From Achromobacter anxifer (GTDB lineage Bacteria > Pseudomonadota > Gammaproteobacteria > Burkholderiales > Burkholderiaceae_B): 64,000 bases of DNA. A program made the position numbers and the translations under genes. Location of the stretch: NCBI RefSeq assembly GCF_903652925.1, contig NZ_CAHLAR010000008.1:1-64000 (forward strand). The letters run 5' to 3'. How positions within the stretch are numbered: position 1 is the first letter of the stretch; each line of letters opens with the position of its first letter. Positions 25,195-34,607 of this stretch are shown one piece after another. The notes below the pieces were generated by a model. It did not search any database, was not told the origin of the DNA, and saw nothing but the letters and a program-made list of their open reading frames with translations.

Positions 25195-26613
25195 ATGAAG
25201 CTGCGCCTGAAAATCCTGCTGCTCGCCGCGGTGCCCCTGCTGGTGGCGGTCGCCGCCATCACGGTCGCCGTCTACGTGCAGGGCCTGCAGCTGGCGCAGC
25301 GCGAAAAGCAGGTGGTGGAAAACGCCTGGCTGGCCAGCAAGGAAGGCGAACTGCGCCACTACGTGAACCTCGCCTACAGCGCCATCGCGCCGCTGCAGGC
25401 GGCGGCCGACGACGACGCCACCCGCCAGCGCGCGCTCGACCTGCTGGCGCAGATGGAGTTCGGCCACGACGGCTACTTTTTCGTCTACGACCTGAAGGGC
25501 AAGAACCTGATGCACCCGCGCCAGCCGGAACTGGTGGGCCAGGACCTCTGGGACCTGCGCGACACCAAGGGCCAGCCCGTCATCCAGAACCTGCTGGCGG
25601 CCGCCCGCCGCGGCGGCCAGGAAGGCGAAGCGGTGCATTACCTATGGGAAAAGCCTTCCACCCACCAGACCGAGGAAAAACTGGGCTACGTGGTGGTGCT
25701 GGAACGCTGGGGCTGGATGCTGGGCACCGGCATCTACCTGGACGACGTGCAGCAGGCGCTGGAACGCATCGACGCCGCCGCACAAGCCAATATCCGCGAC
25801 ATGTTCGCCTGGGTCGCCGGCATTGCCGCCGTGTCCATCCTGGGCGTGGCGGCCTGCGGGCTGGCCCTGAACATCAGCGATCACCGCCAGTCCGACGCCA
25901 AGCTGCGGCTGATGGCCAGGCAGCTGGTGCGCTCCCAGGAAGACGAGCGCGCCCGCCTGTCGCGCGAACTGCACGACGGCATCAGCCAGGTGCTGGTATC
26001 CATCAAGCTGTCGCTGGAGGCAGCGCGCGAACGGCTGCGGCAGACGCTGCCCGACGAGCCGCAAGCGCTAGCCCACATCGACAACCCGCTGGGCGGCGCG
26101 CTGGACCGGCTGAACACCGCCGTGGGCGAGGTCCGGCGCATCTCGCACAATCTGCGGCCCACGCTGCTGGACGACCTGGGCCTGCCGGCCGCGCTGGAAC
26201 ACCTGGGCCGGGAATTCGCCATTCCCAGCCAGGACGGCGCGCCGCCCCTGGCCGTGCGCCTGCATACCGCCGGGCAACCGGTGAAGCTGCCGGAGGCCTA
26301 TGCCACCGCCCTGTTCCGCGTCACCCAGGAAGCCCTGACCAACGTCATCCGCCATGCCGACGCCACCCGCGCCGACCTGACGCTGGCCTACTCCGCGCGC
26401 GACCTGCGCCTGACCATCGCCGACGACGGCCGCGGTTTCGACTACGCCGAAGTGCAGCAGGATCCGCGCCGCGGCATCGGCCTGCGCAATATGCGCGAAC
26501 GCATGAACGCGCTGTCCGGCACCCTGACCTTCCATTCCACGATTCAGGGCACGGTCCTGCAGGCCTGGCTGCCGCTGCCCGCCGCCCCCCTACCCGCAAG
26601 CTCCGAAGCATGA
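25195..26613 (+). CDS. Cache-domain sensor histidine kinase (HisKA_3)
   Basis: A 472-aa kinase: TM1 about residues 5-29, a periplasmic single Cache domain with HDGYFFVYDLKGKNLMHP and GWMLGTGIYLDDV, TM2 about 203-225, a HisKA_3 phosphotransfer domain with ERARLSRELHDGISQVLVS, and an ATPase domain with DDGRGF and RGIGLRNMRER. Cache domains of this sCache type bind small organic acids. It is divergent from cstA, and its stop overlaps the regulator start by ATGA. A pyruvate- or lactate-type cue controlling cstA is the likely function (inference). Confidence 0.9.
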   Translation: MKLRLKILLLAAVPLLVAVAAITVAVYVQGLQLAQREKQVVENAWLASKEGELRHYVNLAYSAIAPLQAAADDDATRQRALDLLAQMEFGHDGYFFVYDLKGKNLMHPRQPELVGQDLWDLRDTKGQPVIQNLLAAARRGGQEGEAVHYLWEKPSTHQTEEKLGYVVVLERWGWMLGTGIYLDDVQQALERIDAAAQANIRDMFAWVAGIAAVSILGVAACGLALNISDHRQSDAKLRLMARQLVRSQEDERARLSRELHDGISQVLVSIKLSLEAARERLRQTLPDEPQALAHIDNPLGGALDRLNTAVGEVRRISHNLRPTLLDDLGLPAALEHLGREFAIPSQDGAPPLAVRLHTAGQPVKLPEAYATALFRVTQEALTNVIRHADATRADLTLAYSARDLRLTIADDGRGFDYAEVQQDPRRGIGLRNMRERMNALSGTLTFHSTIQGTVLQAWLPLPAAPLPASSEA

Positions 26614-27269
26614 CGACCGACAAGCCCGACGCCATCCGACTCCTGCTGATCGACGACCACCCACTGGTGCGGGACGGGCTGCGCCTGCGCCTGGAAACCG
26701 TGCCACAGCTGCGGGTGGTGGGCGAAGCCGGCAACGCCGCCGCCGCCCAGGCCTTCCTGGCCGCCTGCATGGCCGAGGATCCGCAGGGAGGCACCCTGCC
26801 GCACCTGGCGCTGATGGACCTGAATATGCCCGGCGTGGGCGGGCTGGAACTGACCGCCCTGCTGCACGAACGCTACCCGCAGATCGCGGTGCTGGTGCTG
26901 TCCATGCACGACAACCCCGAATACATGGTGCAGGCCGTCAAGGCCGGCGCGCGCGGCTACCTGCTGAAGGACGAGCCGGCCCACGAGATCGTCACCGCGA
27001 TCGACGCCGTGATGGCGGGCCGCAACTATTTCAGCGCCGCGGTGGCGGTGCGCCTGTCGCAGGCCACGGCGCCTGCCACCATGCTGACGCAGCGCGAGCG
27101 CGACGTGCTGCGCCACATCGCCAGCGGCGAGGCCAACAAGCAGATCGCGCAGGCGCTGGGCCTGTCGGTGCGCACGGTGGAAACCCATCGCCTGAACATC
27201 AAGCGCAAGCTGGGCATAGACGGCCAGGCCGAGTTGATCAAGTACGCCGTGGAAAACCGCGGCGTCTAG
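26610..27269 (+). CDS. NarL/FixJ-type response regulator
   Basis: A 219-aa regulator with receiver motifs IDDHPLVRDGL, the phospho-acceptor Asp in LALMDLNMPGVGG and the Lys in YLLKDEP, followed by a LuxR helix-turn-helix (LTQRERDVLRHIASGEANKQIAQ, then LSVRTVETHRLNIKRKL). Start overlaps the kinase stop. It is the cognate partner of the Cache kinase and the likely binder of the ACTACGCA array upstream of cstA. Confidence 0.92.
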   Translation: MTTDKPDAIRLLLIDDHPLVRDGLRLRLETVPQLRVVGEAGNAAAAQAFLAACMAEDPQGGTLPHLALMDLNMPGVGGLELTALLHERYPQIAVLVLSMHDNPEYMVQAVKAGARGYLLKDEPAHEIVTAIDAVMAGRNYFSAAVAVRLSQATAPATMLTQRERDVLRHIASGEANKQIAQALGLSVRTVETHRLNIKRKLGIDGQAELIKYAVENRGV

Positions 27270-27426
27270 GCTGGCGCCCCATACCGCGCGCCAGTTGTCC
27301 CCAACGGGCGCGGGTTCCCCCTCCCGCCCGTCCCAAGGGGAAACCCTTCCTGGCCTGAGGTAGACTTGCGTCACCAGGCTACACACAGTCAAGCGCCGCA
27401 ACCAGCGCCGCCCCCAGGAGTCCCCG

Positions 27427-27972
27427 ATGTCATTGGAAAAGAACTACACCGCCATTCTTCAAGAACTAGGGGAAGATCCGTCCCGCGAAGGGCTGGCGGA
27501 CACGCCCGCCCGCGCGGCCAAGGCCATGCGCCACCTGTGCCGCGGCTACGGCCAGAACCTGGACGAAATCGTCAACGGCGCGCTGTTCACGTCGGACACG
27601 CGCGAGATCGTGCTGGTCAAGAACATCGAGCTGTATTCGCTCTGCGAACACCACATGCTGCCCTTCATCGGCAAGGCGCACGTGGCCTACCTGCCCAACG
27701 GCAAGGTGCTGGGCCTGTCCAAGGTTGCGCGCATCGTCGAGATGTATGCGCGCCGCCTGCAGATCCAGGAAAACCTCAGCCGCCAGGTAGCCGAGGCCGT
27801 GCAATCCGTCACCGGCGCCGCCGGCGTGGCCGTGGTCATCGAAGCCCAGCACATGTGCATGATGATGCGCGGCGTGGAAAAGCAGAATTCGTCGATGGTG
27901 ACCTCGGTCATGCTGGGCGAATTCCACGAAAACCCGTCGACCCGGGCCGAGTTCCTGAGCCTCATCCGCTAG
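27427..27972 (+). CDS. folE: GTP cyclohydrolase I
   Basis: A 181-aa FolE type I enzyme converting GTP to dihydroneopterin triphosphate for folate synthesis. The zinc ligands lie in [17 protein letters not shown] and [11 protein letters not shown], and the GTP-binding residues in [23 protein letters not shown] precedes the ATG. It is a single gene between the two-component pair and the tau operon and is functionally unrelated to them. Confidence 0.96.
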   Translation: MSLEKNYTAILQELGEDPSREGLADTPARAAKAMRHLCRGYGQNLDEIVNGALFTSDTREIVLVKNIELYSLCEHHMLPFIGKAHVAYLPNGKVLGLSKVARIVEMYARRLQIQENLSRQVAEAVQSVTGAAGVAVVIEAQHMCMMMRGVEKQNSSMVTSVMLGEFHENPSTRAEFLSLIR

Positions 27973-28098
27973 CACGATCGTCCCTCCCCCTTTTGGCGCA
28001 TGTCGCGGGCCCGCCCCGCCGCGCCGGCCGCGCCAATCCTGGCCCTGCCGGCCGGCAGGCGGGCCTGGTCCGTTTTTGGCTCCTACTGATCCGGGCAT

Positions 28099-28120
28099 CT
28101 GGCCCTAGCGTTCTGGCCCC
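28099..28120 (+). promoter_or_regulatory. Candidate TauR binding repeats upstream of tauA
   Basis: CTGGCCCTAG at 28099-28108 and CTGGCCCC at 28113-28120 are direct repeats 14 bp apart, about 70 bp before the tauA ATG; weaker CTGGTCC/CTGGCCC copies lie at 28065 and 28039. I recall CTGG-containing direct repeats ending in TAA as the TauR site in Rhodobacter; this resemblance is from memory. A similar element, CTGGTTCTAG, lies before the taurine dehydrogenase genes. Confidence 0.45.
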
Positions 28121-28188
28121 ATCCGGGCAAACTGGATATCAGCATCCCGGTCGCGCCGGAGCGCGGCCGTTCCCTCCCGGAGATCTCC

Positions 28189-29217
28189 ATGAACGCGATA
28201 TTCCGCCTCATCCGCCGCTGCACCCTGGCCGGCCTGGCCGCCGCGCTGCTGGCCGCTCCCGCCTATGCCCAGACCAAGCTGGTGGTCGGGTATCAGCTCA
28301 TCGTCGGGCCGTTCCTGTCGGCGATCGCCGACGGCAGTTTCGACAAGGCGCTGAAGGAGGCCGGCTACCAGGTCGACTGGCGCCAGTTCACTTCGGGCGG
28401 GGATATTTCCACGGCCCTGGCTTCCGGCAACGTGCCGGTCGGCGTGCTGGGCTCCACCGGCATCACCGCCGCCGCCACGCGCGGCGTGGACCTCGAACTG
28501 TTCTGGATCCTGGACAACATCGGCAAGTCCGAGGCGCTGGTGGCGCGCAACGGCTCCGGCATCAACAGCACGGCTGACCTCAAGGGCAAGCGCGTCGCCA
28601 CGCCCTTCGTGTCGACCTCCCACTTCCACCTGCTGGTCGGGCTGGAACAGGTCTGGAAGATCAATCCGCGCGACGTGCGCATCCTGAACATGCAGCCGCC
28701 GCAGATCGTGGCCGCCTGGCAGCGCGGCGACATCGATGCCGCCTACGTCTGGCCGCCGGCGCTGACCGAGATCGCCAAGACCGGCAAGATCATTGCCGAC
28801 TCGGAACAGATCGGCAAAGCCAGCGTGCCGACCTTCGACGGCATCGTGGTCGACCGCGCCTGGGCCGCCAAGAATCCCAAGTTCATGGCTGCCTTCACCA
28901 GCGTGCTGGCCAAGTCCTATGCCGACTACCGCGCCAACAGCGCCAAATGGACCGCCGACTCGCCGCAGGTCAAGAGCATCGTCAAGCTGATCGGCGGCAA
29001 GCCCGAGGACATGGTCGAGGCGCTGCAGCTGCTGGTCTTCCCGACCGTGCAGGAGCAGGCCTCGAACGTCTGGCTGGGCGGCGGCAAGGAATCGGGCGCC
29101 GCGCGCGCCTTCGCCGCCAGCGCCAACTTCCTGAAGGACCAGAAGCAGATCGACAAGGCCCTGGCCGACTACAGCCCGCACGTCACGGACAAGTACGCCA
29201 AGGCGGCCGAAAAGTAA
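28189..29217 (+). CDS. tauA: Taurine ABC transporter substrate-binding protein
   Basis: A 342-aa periplasmic binding protein with a Sec signal ending at APAYAQ. The body fits the TauA family: VGYQLIVGPFLSAIADGSFDKAL near the start, TSGGDISTALASGNVPVGVLGSTG, and AYVWPPALTEIAKTGK. Together with the next two genes it forms the taurine importer. A GGAG site precedes the ATG. It opens a cluster that also encodes a MocR regulator and taurine dehydrogenase, which supports taurine as the ligand. Confidence 0.92.
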   Translation: MNAIFRLIRRCTLAGLAAALLAAPAYAQTKLVVGYQLIVGPFLSAIADGSFDKALKEAGYQVDWRQFTSGGDISTALASGNVPVGVLGSTGITAAATRGVDLELFWILDNIGKSEALVARNGSGINSTADLKGKRVATPFVSTSHFHLLVGLEQVWKINPRDVRILNMQPPQIVAAWQRGDIDAAYVWPPALTEIAKTGKIIADSEQIGKASVPTFDGIVVDRAWAAKNPKFMAAFTSVLAKSYADYRANSAKWTADSPQVKSIVKLIGGKPEDMVEALQLLVFPTVQEQASNVWLGGGKESGAARAFAASANFLKDQKQIDKALADYSPHVTDKYAKAAEK

Positions 29218-29313
29218 GCGGCGTCCGGGCAGGCGGCGCGACCGGCGCCGCCCGCCTCGCGCCATGGCACAGCCCGCCCGCGCGCGGACTGCGCCCCAAC
29301 AAGGGGACCCGGC

Positions 29314-30147
29314 ATGACCATGCAGTCCACGTCCGCCGCGCAAAGCCTGTGCGCGGAGAAAGTCAGCGTCACCTATCCCGGCCTGCACGACAGCGGCCCG
29401 GTGATCGCGCTGCAGAACGTCAACCTGACCATACAGCCCGGCGAGTTCGTCGTCGCGCTGGGCGCCTCGGGTTGCGGCAAGACCACCCTGCTCAGCCTGC
29501 TGGCCGGCTTCCTGTCGCCGACCGAGGGCGAGATCACCCTGGGCGGCCAGCCCATCGTCGGCCCCGGCGCCGACCGCGGCGTGGTGTTCCAGAAGCACGC
29601 CCTGCTGCCCTGGCTGAACGTGCTGGAGAACACCGAGTTCGGCCTGAAACTGCAAGGGGTCGACAAGGAAACCCGCCGCGCCCGCGCCCGCCGCAACCTG
29701 GAGCTGGTGGGCCTGCAGGACTTCCACCGCCACATGATCTACCAGTTGTCGGGCGGCATGCAGCAGCGCGTGGGCATCGCGCGCGCCCTGACCTGCAACC
29801 CGGCCATGCTGCTGATGGACGAGCCCATGGCGGCGCTGGACGCGCTGACCCGCGAGACCATCCAGGAGCTGCTGCTGGACATCTGGCGACAGACCGACAA
29901 GATGTTCTTCTTCATCACGCACAGCGTCGAAGAGGCGCTGTTTCTGGGTTCGCGGCTGATCGTCATGTCGCCCCGCCCGGGCCGCATCACGCACACCTTC
30001 ACGCCGGACTTCAACCGGCGCTACCTGGAGACCCGCGATGGCCGCAGCATCAAATCCAGTCCCGACTTCATCGCCATGCGCGAACAAGTCCTCGGCATCA
30101 TCTATGGCGACGAGCGAGCTTCCTCCCCCCAAGGCTTCCATGGCTAG
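29314..30147 (+). CDS. tauB: Taurine ABC transporter ATP-binding protein
   Basis: A 277-aa ABC ATPase with Walker [17 protein letters not shown] (about residues 50-65), Q-loop [14 protein letters not shown], signature [15 protein letters not shown], Walker [14 protein letters not shown] and switch His in [11 protein letters not shown]. It energises import through TauC. The stop overlaps the tauC start region by 8 bp. Confidence 0.93.
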   Translation: MTMQSTSAAQSLCAEKVSVTYPGLHDSGPVIALQNVNLTIQPGEFVVALGASGCGKTTLLSLLAGFLSPTEGEITLGGQPIVGPGADRGVVFQKHALLPWLNVLENTEFGLKLQGVDKETRRARARRNLELVGLQDFHRHMIYQLSGGMQQRVGIARALTCNPAMLLMDEPMAALDALTRETIQELLLDIWRQTDKMFFFITHSVEEALFLGSRLIVMSPRPGRITHTFTPDFNRRYLETRDGRSIKSSPDFIAMREQVLGIIYGDERASSPQGFHG

Positions 30148-30967
30148 CAGCCGCACGGGACACAAGCCCGCGGCGCCGGGCAAGGTCTATGGCGCGCCGG
30201 GCGCGGGCTACAGCGGCCACATCAGCCTGATCACCAGCCTGGCCCTTATCGGGCTCTGGTTCCTGGTGACCAGCGCCGGCTGGGTGCGGCCCTTGTTCCT
30301 GCCCTCGCCCTTCGCGGTGTACGACAAGTTCGTCTCCGCCATGACCGACGGCGTGGCCAATTCCACGCTGACCGAGCATGCGCTGGCCAGCCTGTCGCGG
30401 GTGTTCGGGGCCTTTTTCCTGGCCTGCCTGACCGCCATCCCGGTCGGCATCCTGATGGGCGTGAACCGCTACGCGCGCGGCATCTTCGACCCGCCCATCG
30501 AGTTCTACCGCCCGCTGCCGCCGCTGGCCTATCTGCCGCTCATCATCATCTGGTTCGGCATCGGCGAGTTCCCCAAGGTCCTGCTGATCTACCTGGCCAT
30601 CTTCGCGCCCATGGCGATCGCGGCCCGCGCCGGTGTGCGCTCGGTGTCGATCGAACAGATCCACGCGGCCTACGCCATGGGCGGCACGCCCGCCCAGGTG
30701 GTCTGGCACGTGATCCTGAAAGCCGCCATGCCGGAAATCTTCACGGGCATGCGCATCGGCATCGGCGTGGGCTGGACCACGCTGGTGGCCGCCGAAATGG
30801 TGGCCGCCGACCGCGGCCTGGGCTTCATGGTGCTGAACGCCGCCCAGTTCCTGGCCAGCGACACGGTCATCATGGGCATCATCGTGATCGGCCTGTTCGC
30901 CTTCGCTTTCGACCTGCTGGTCCGCTATGTGGAGAAGTTCGCCATCCCCTGGAAGGGACGGGTCTGA
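30140..30967 (+). CDS. tauC: Taurine ABC transporter permease
   Basis: A 275-aa permease of the SsuC/TauC type with about six helices; the EAA-like loop is around [30 protein letters not shown]. The ATG at 30140 overlaps the tauB stop and follows AAGG; an in-frame ATG at 30104 would make a longer overlap without a good ribosome site. It completes the importer operon tauABC. Confidence 0.92.
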   Translation: MASSRTGHKPAAPGKVYGAPGAGYSGHISLITSLALIGLWFLVTSAGWVRPLFLPSPFAVYDKFVSAMTDGVANSTLTEHALASLSRVFGAFFLACLTAIPVGILMGVNRYARGIFDPPIEFYRPLPPLAYLPLIIIWFGIGEFPKVLLIYLAIFAPMAIAARAGVRSVSIEQIHAAYAMGGTPAQVVWHVILKAAMPEIFTGMRIGIGVGWTTLVAAEMVAADRGLGFMVLNAAQFLASDTVIMGIIVIGLFAFAFDLLVRYVEKFAIPWKGRV

Positions 30968-31072
30968 CTGCGCCCGGGCAATCCCTCATTTCTTCCCCCA
31001 TCCGGCTCCTCTATCCTCAAGAAGGCGCCTGCGCAGCGGCTACCGGCTGCGCGGCCTACACAAGGAGCCGTC

Positions 31073-32659
31073 ATGTCCAGCCAGGCCTCGATGCTCAAGC
31101 CTGTGTTGTGGGAGCGCCTGTTTGAACGGGAAAGCGCGCCCAACCTCAGCCTGCAGGCGTGCGTGCGCCAGATGCTGGTGTCTGCCATCCTGAGCGGCCA
31201 TCTGCCGCCCGGTACGCCCGTGCCCTCCAGCCGGCACCTGGCCGACCAATTGCGCATCGCGCGCAACACCGTGGTGTTCGCCTACCAGCAGCTGGTGAGC
31301 GAAGGTTATCTGGTCTCGCGCGAGCGCAGCGGCCACTTCGTCAGCGACACGGTCATGCAGGGCCACTCGGGCTCCACGCCGGACGCCGCGCCCGCCGACG
31401 ATGGCCGCGAACCCGGCGTGCGCTGGGAGGAACGGCTGCGCTTTCGCCCGTCCCGCCAGCGCAACATCACCAAGCCGCGTGACTGGCAGAAGCAGCCCTA
31501 TCCCTTCGTCTACGCCCAGTTCGACCAGGACCTGTTTCCCACCGCCGAATGGCGCGAATGCTGCATCAAGGCCTTGTCGGTGCTGGACATCCGCAGCTGG
31601 GCGCCGGACCTCATCACCCATGACGACCCCGCGCTCATCGAGCAGATCCGCACCCAGGTGCTGCCGCGCCGCGGCGTCTGGGCCGACGCCGAGGAAATCG
31701 TCATCACCGTGGGCGCGCAGCACGCGCTCTACCTGCTGGCCGACCTGCTGGTCAACGACGACACCGTGGTTGGCATGGAGGACCCCGGCTATCCCGACGC
31801 CCGCAATATCTTCGCCAGCCACACGCGCAACCTGCTGCCGCTGCCGGTGGACGAACAGGGGCTGTGCACCGGCACCCACCTGCTGGGCTGCGACTACATC
31901 TTCGTCACGCCCGGCCACCAGTGCCCCACCACGGTCACGCTGTCGCCGGAACGCCGCCAGAACCTGCTGACGCTGGCGCGCCAGGCCGACAGCCTGATCA
32001 TCGAGGACGACTTCGAAAGCGAGAGCCGCTGGGGCGAAGGCGCGATCCCCGCGCTCAAAAGCCTGGACCGCGACGGCCGCGTGATCTACGTGGGCAGCCT
32101 GGCCAAGTCCTTCGCGCCGGGGCTGCGCATCGGCTACATCGTCGCGCCGCGCGAACTCACGGCGGAACTGCGCGCCCTGCGCCGCCTGATGCTGCGGCAC
32201 CCCTCGGCCTATATCCAGCGCGCGTTCTCGCTGTTCATTTCGCTGGGCCACCATCATTCGCTGCTGCGCAGGCAGTCCCAGGCCTACCAGGAACGCGGCA
32301 CCGAACTGGCCCGCGCGCTGGCGCGGCACCTGCCCGATTTCAAGGTCATCCCCATCACGGGGTCCTCGTCCTGCTGGCTGCAAGGGCCCGCCTGGCTCAA
32401 TGCCGTCGCGCTGTCCGAGGAGGCGCTGGCCGAAGGCGTCGTCATCGAGCCCGGCGATGTCTTCTTCATGAATGGTGCCGACGCGCCGCGCAACTTCCTG
32501 CGCGTGGGCTTCACCTCGATCCGGCCGGAACACATCGAGCCCGGCATTGCCAGGCTGGCCAAGGTCGTCGACCGCCACCGCGCCGCGGCCGGCGCACAAC
32601 CGGCCCAGGGCCAAGCCCCGGGCCCGGACCTGCACGCGCTAGAGCACTTCGTCTCGTAG
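31073..32659 (+). CDS. tauR: MocR-family regulator of taurine genes
   Basis: A 528-aa GntR/aminotransferase fusion. The winged helix covers about residues 25-93 (PSSRHLADQLRIARNTVVFAYQQL is its core), and the PLP domain has the Schiff-base Lys in VGSLAKSFAPGLRIGYI. It lies 105 bp after tauC; a hairpin with arms GCGCAGC and GCTGCGC (31034-31055) sits in that gap. MocR regulators of this context are TauR, activators of tau genes in response to taurine. Its 3' end overlaps the convergent dehydrogenase gene by 21 bp. Confidence 0.85.
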   Translation: MSSQASMLKPVLWERLFERESAPNLSLQACVRQMLVSAILSGHLPPGTPVPSSRHLADQLRIARNTVVFAYQQLVSEGYLVSRERSGHFVSDTVMQGHSGSTPDAAPADDGREPGVRWEERLRFRPSRQRNITKPRDWQKQPYPFVYAQFDQDLFPTAEWRECCIKALSVLDIRSWAPDLITHDDPALIEQIRTQVLPRRGVWADAEEIVITVGAQHALYLLADLLVNDDTVVGMEDPGYPDARNIFASHTRNLLPLPVDEQGLCTGTHLLGCDYIFVTPGHQCPTTVTLSPERRQNLLTLARQADSLIIEDDFESESRWGEGAIPALKSLDRDGRVIYVGSLAKSFAPGLRIGYIVAPRELTAELRALRRLMLRHPSAYIQRAFSLFISLGHHHSLLRRQSQAYQERGTELARALARHLPDFKVIPITGSSSCWLQGPAWLNAVALSEEALAEGVVIEPGDVFFMNGADAPRNFLRVGFTSIRPEHIEPGIARLAKVVDRHRAAAGAQPAQGQAPGPDLHALEHFVS

Positions 32660-34054
32660 GTAGTACCAGCGGTACAGCAGGCCCTGCCCGATCCGGCGGA
32701 ACGGCGCGAACAGATGGCCCGGCAAGGGCGAATCGTAGATGGGCAGATCCCAGGACACGCCGTCCTGGCCCATCATGCGCTGCGCCAGGCGGCGGCCCGC
32801 ATGGGCCGAAAACGCCACGCCGTTGCCGCCATAGCCGAAGGCGTAATAGATCGGCTGCGCCGGGTCCGGCTGCGTCACGCGCGGCATCATGTCGTGGCTC
32901 ACGTCCACCCAGCCCCACCACGAATAATCGACGTCCACGCCCGCCAGTGTGGGGAACTTGCGCGCCAGCCCCCGCCGCAGCAGCGCCAGGTGGCGCGGAT
33001 GCTGCGCGTCGGCGCCGCGCAAGGCGCTGCGGCTGCCTATCTGCATGCGGCCGTCGGGCAGCAGGCGGTAATAGAAGCGCAAGGTGCGCGTGTCGGTGAT
33101 GAACACCGTACTCTTCAGGCCCGCGGCATCGCGTTCCGCCGGCGTCAGCACCCGCGTCACCAGGGAATTCGACAACACCGGCATGATGCGGTTGTCCAGC
33201 AGGCGGTTGACGCCTTGCGCGGTGTAGCCGCCGGTCGCGAACGCCACCCGCCGCGCGCGCACGTAGCCGCCCGGAGTCTGCAGCCGCACCCCGCCGTTCT
33301 CCGCGCGCCAGCCCAGCACCGGGCTGCCCGGATGAATACGCACGCCCAGAGCGCGCGCCTGCCGCATATAGCCGTAGGCGAGCTTCAGGGGATGCACGCC
33401 CACGCCGTCCGGCTCCAGCATCGCGCCTACCGCCTCGCGGTCGTTGACGTAGCGCTCGCGCAGCTCGCCCTGGCTCAGCATCCTGGCGTCGTAGCCGAAC
33501 ACCTCGCGCATCACGCGGCTCTCGTTTTCCAGAAACGCCATCTTCTTCTGGCGGTGTGCCGTGTACAGGTGGCCGCCCGGCTGCGCGTCGCAATCCACCT
33601 GAGCCACCAGGCTCTTCCAGTACTCGAAGCCTTCGCGGATCTCCGCGTCCAGGCGCTTGGCCGTGTCCAGGCCCCAGCGCGCTATCCATTGCGAGCGGTA
33701 CAGGCGGCCGGACGCGTTCTGGCCCTGCCCGCCATTGCGGCTGGTGCAGCCCCAGACCGCGCGGTTGGCCTCCAGCACCACCGCCTTCACGCCGTAGTCG
33801 CGCGCCAGCGCCAGCGCCGCCGACAGCCCGGTGAAGCCCGAACCCACGATCACCACGTCCGCGTCGATGTCGCCCGGGACCGGACCGTCGTCCTCGGGCG
33901 GCGCGCCCGCGGTCGCGACCCAGTAGGTGGGCGCGTAATCCTGCCCTCGGCCCGGCGGCGACACCAGCGGATCGTAGGCCGGGTTGTACGCGCTGATCGG
34001 CGCCCGGCCAGCGGGGGCCGGACCTTCTGCTTGGAAGGACATATGAGTATCCAT
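32639..34054 (-). CDS. tauY: Taurine dehydrogenase large subunit (FAD oxidoreductase)
   Basis: A 471-aa DAO-type flavoprotein. The dinucleotide fold VVIVGSGFTGLSAALALA is near residue 70, TSRNGGQGQNASG is the flavin-contact segment, and FGYGGNGVAFSAHAG is the C-terminal FAD motif. It would deaminate taurine to sulfoacetaldehyde, passing electrons to a carrier such as a cytochrome c. It follows the small-subunit gene by 36 bp. Family resemblance alone would also fit a gamma-glutamylputrescine oxidase; the tauX partner and tau cluster decide the call. Confidence 0.83.
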   Translation of the reverse strand: MDTHMSFQAEGPAPAGRAPISAYNPAYDPLVSPPGRGQDYAPTYWVATAGAPPEDDGPVPGDIDADVVIVGSGFTGLSAALALARDYGVKAVVLEANRAVWGCTSRNGGQGQNASGRLYRSQWIARWGLDTAKRLDAEIREGFEYWKSLVAQVDCDAQPGGHLYTAHRQKKMAFLENESRVMREVFGYDARMLSQGELRERYVNDREAVGAMLEPDGVGVHPLKLAYGYMRQARALGVRIHPGSPVLGWRAENGGVRLQTPGGYVRARRVAFATGGYTAQGVNRLLDNRIMPVLSNSLVTRVLTPAERDAAGLKSTVFITDTRTLRFYYRLLPDGRMQIGSRSALRGADAQHPRHLALLRRGLARKFPTLAGVDVDYSWWGWVDVSHDMMPRVTQPDPAQPIYYAFGYGGNGVAFSAHAGRRLAQRMMGQDGVSWDLPIYDSPLPGHLFAPFRRIGQGLLYRWYYLRDEVL

Positions 34055-34090
34055 GCTGCGTTCCGGTTGCGAAGTGCGGGTTGCTCAGCC

Positions 34091-34483
34091 TCAGGCGCGC
34101 GCGGGCAAGGCCGGGCGCTGCTTGCGGTAGGCGTTCTTCACGCGGATCTTGCCGTCCTTGAAGGTAAAGACATCCACCATGTCCGCCTCCACCCGCGAGC
34201 CGTCGGCGGCGGTGCCACTGAAGGTCGATTCCGACACGCCCCTGTCGCCCGCGACCCAATGGTTCCCGTTGCTCCATTGCGCGTCGGGAAAGTTCGCCCA
34301 GGCTGCGGCGAAGGCCGCGCGCACCGCCTCGCGTCCCTCATGCCGCGCGCCCCAGCGCTCGGGGCCGGCCACGGTCTCGAACACGCAGTCGTCGCTCATG
34401 AACGACATCAGCGCGTCGATATCGTGGCGGTTCCAGGCCGCGGCGAACTCGGCCAGCATGTCCGCGGTGACGGTCTTGTGCAT
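34091..34483 (-). CDS. tauX: Taurine dehydrogenase small subunit (SnoaL/NTF2-like)
   Basis: A 130-aa SnoaL/NTF2-fold protein: MLAEFAAAWNRHDIDALMSFMSDDC at the N-terminus and ADMVDVFTFKDGKIRVKNAYRK at the end are the cone-fold hallmarks. It carries no enzyme motif that I can name. It is cotranscribed ahead of the FAD subunit, matching the TauX-TauY arrangement of taurine dehydrogenase. A CTGGTTCTAG element lies about 77 bp before its ATG. Confidence 0.78.
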   Translation of the reverse strand: MHKTVTADMLAEFAAAWNRHDIDALMSFMSDDCVFETVAGPERWGARHEGREAVRAAFAAAWANFPDAQWSNGNHWVAGDRGVSESTFSGTAADGSRVEADMVDVFTFKDGKIRVKNAYRKQRPALPARA

Positions 34484-34559
34484 TGCAACCCTCCGGTAGA
34501 CACCGGCGCGGCATGCGCCAGCATTCAGGATCCAAGGTAAGTGAGCCCACAGGCAGGGT

Positions 34560-34569
34560 CTAGAACCAG
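34560..34569 (-). promoter_or_regulatory. Candidate TauR half-site upstream of tauXY
   Basis: On the minus strand CTGGTTCTAG matches the CTGGCCCTAG element found before tauA, at a similar distance from the start codon. A weaker CTGCCTG lies 13 bp downstream of it. Shared sites at both taurine operons would place them under one regulator. Confidence 0.35.
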
Positions 34570-34607
34570 AAGCGGGAAATCGCTTGCACCAGACGCGAAC
34601 GCGCGAG

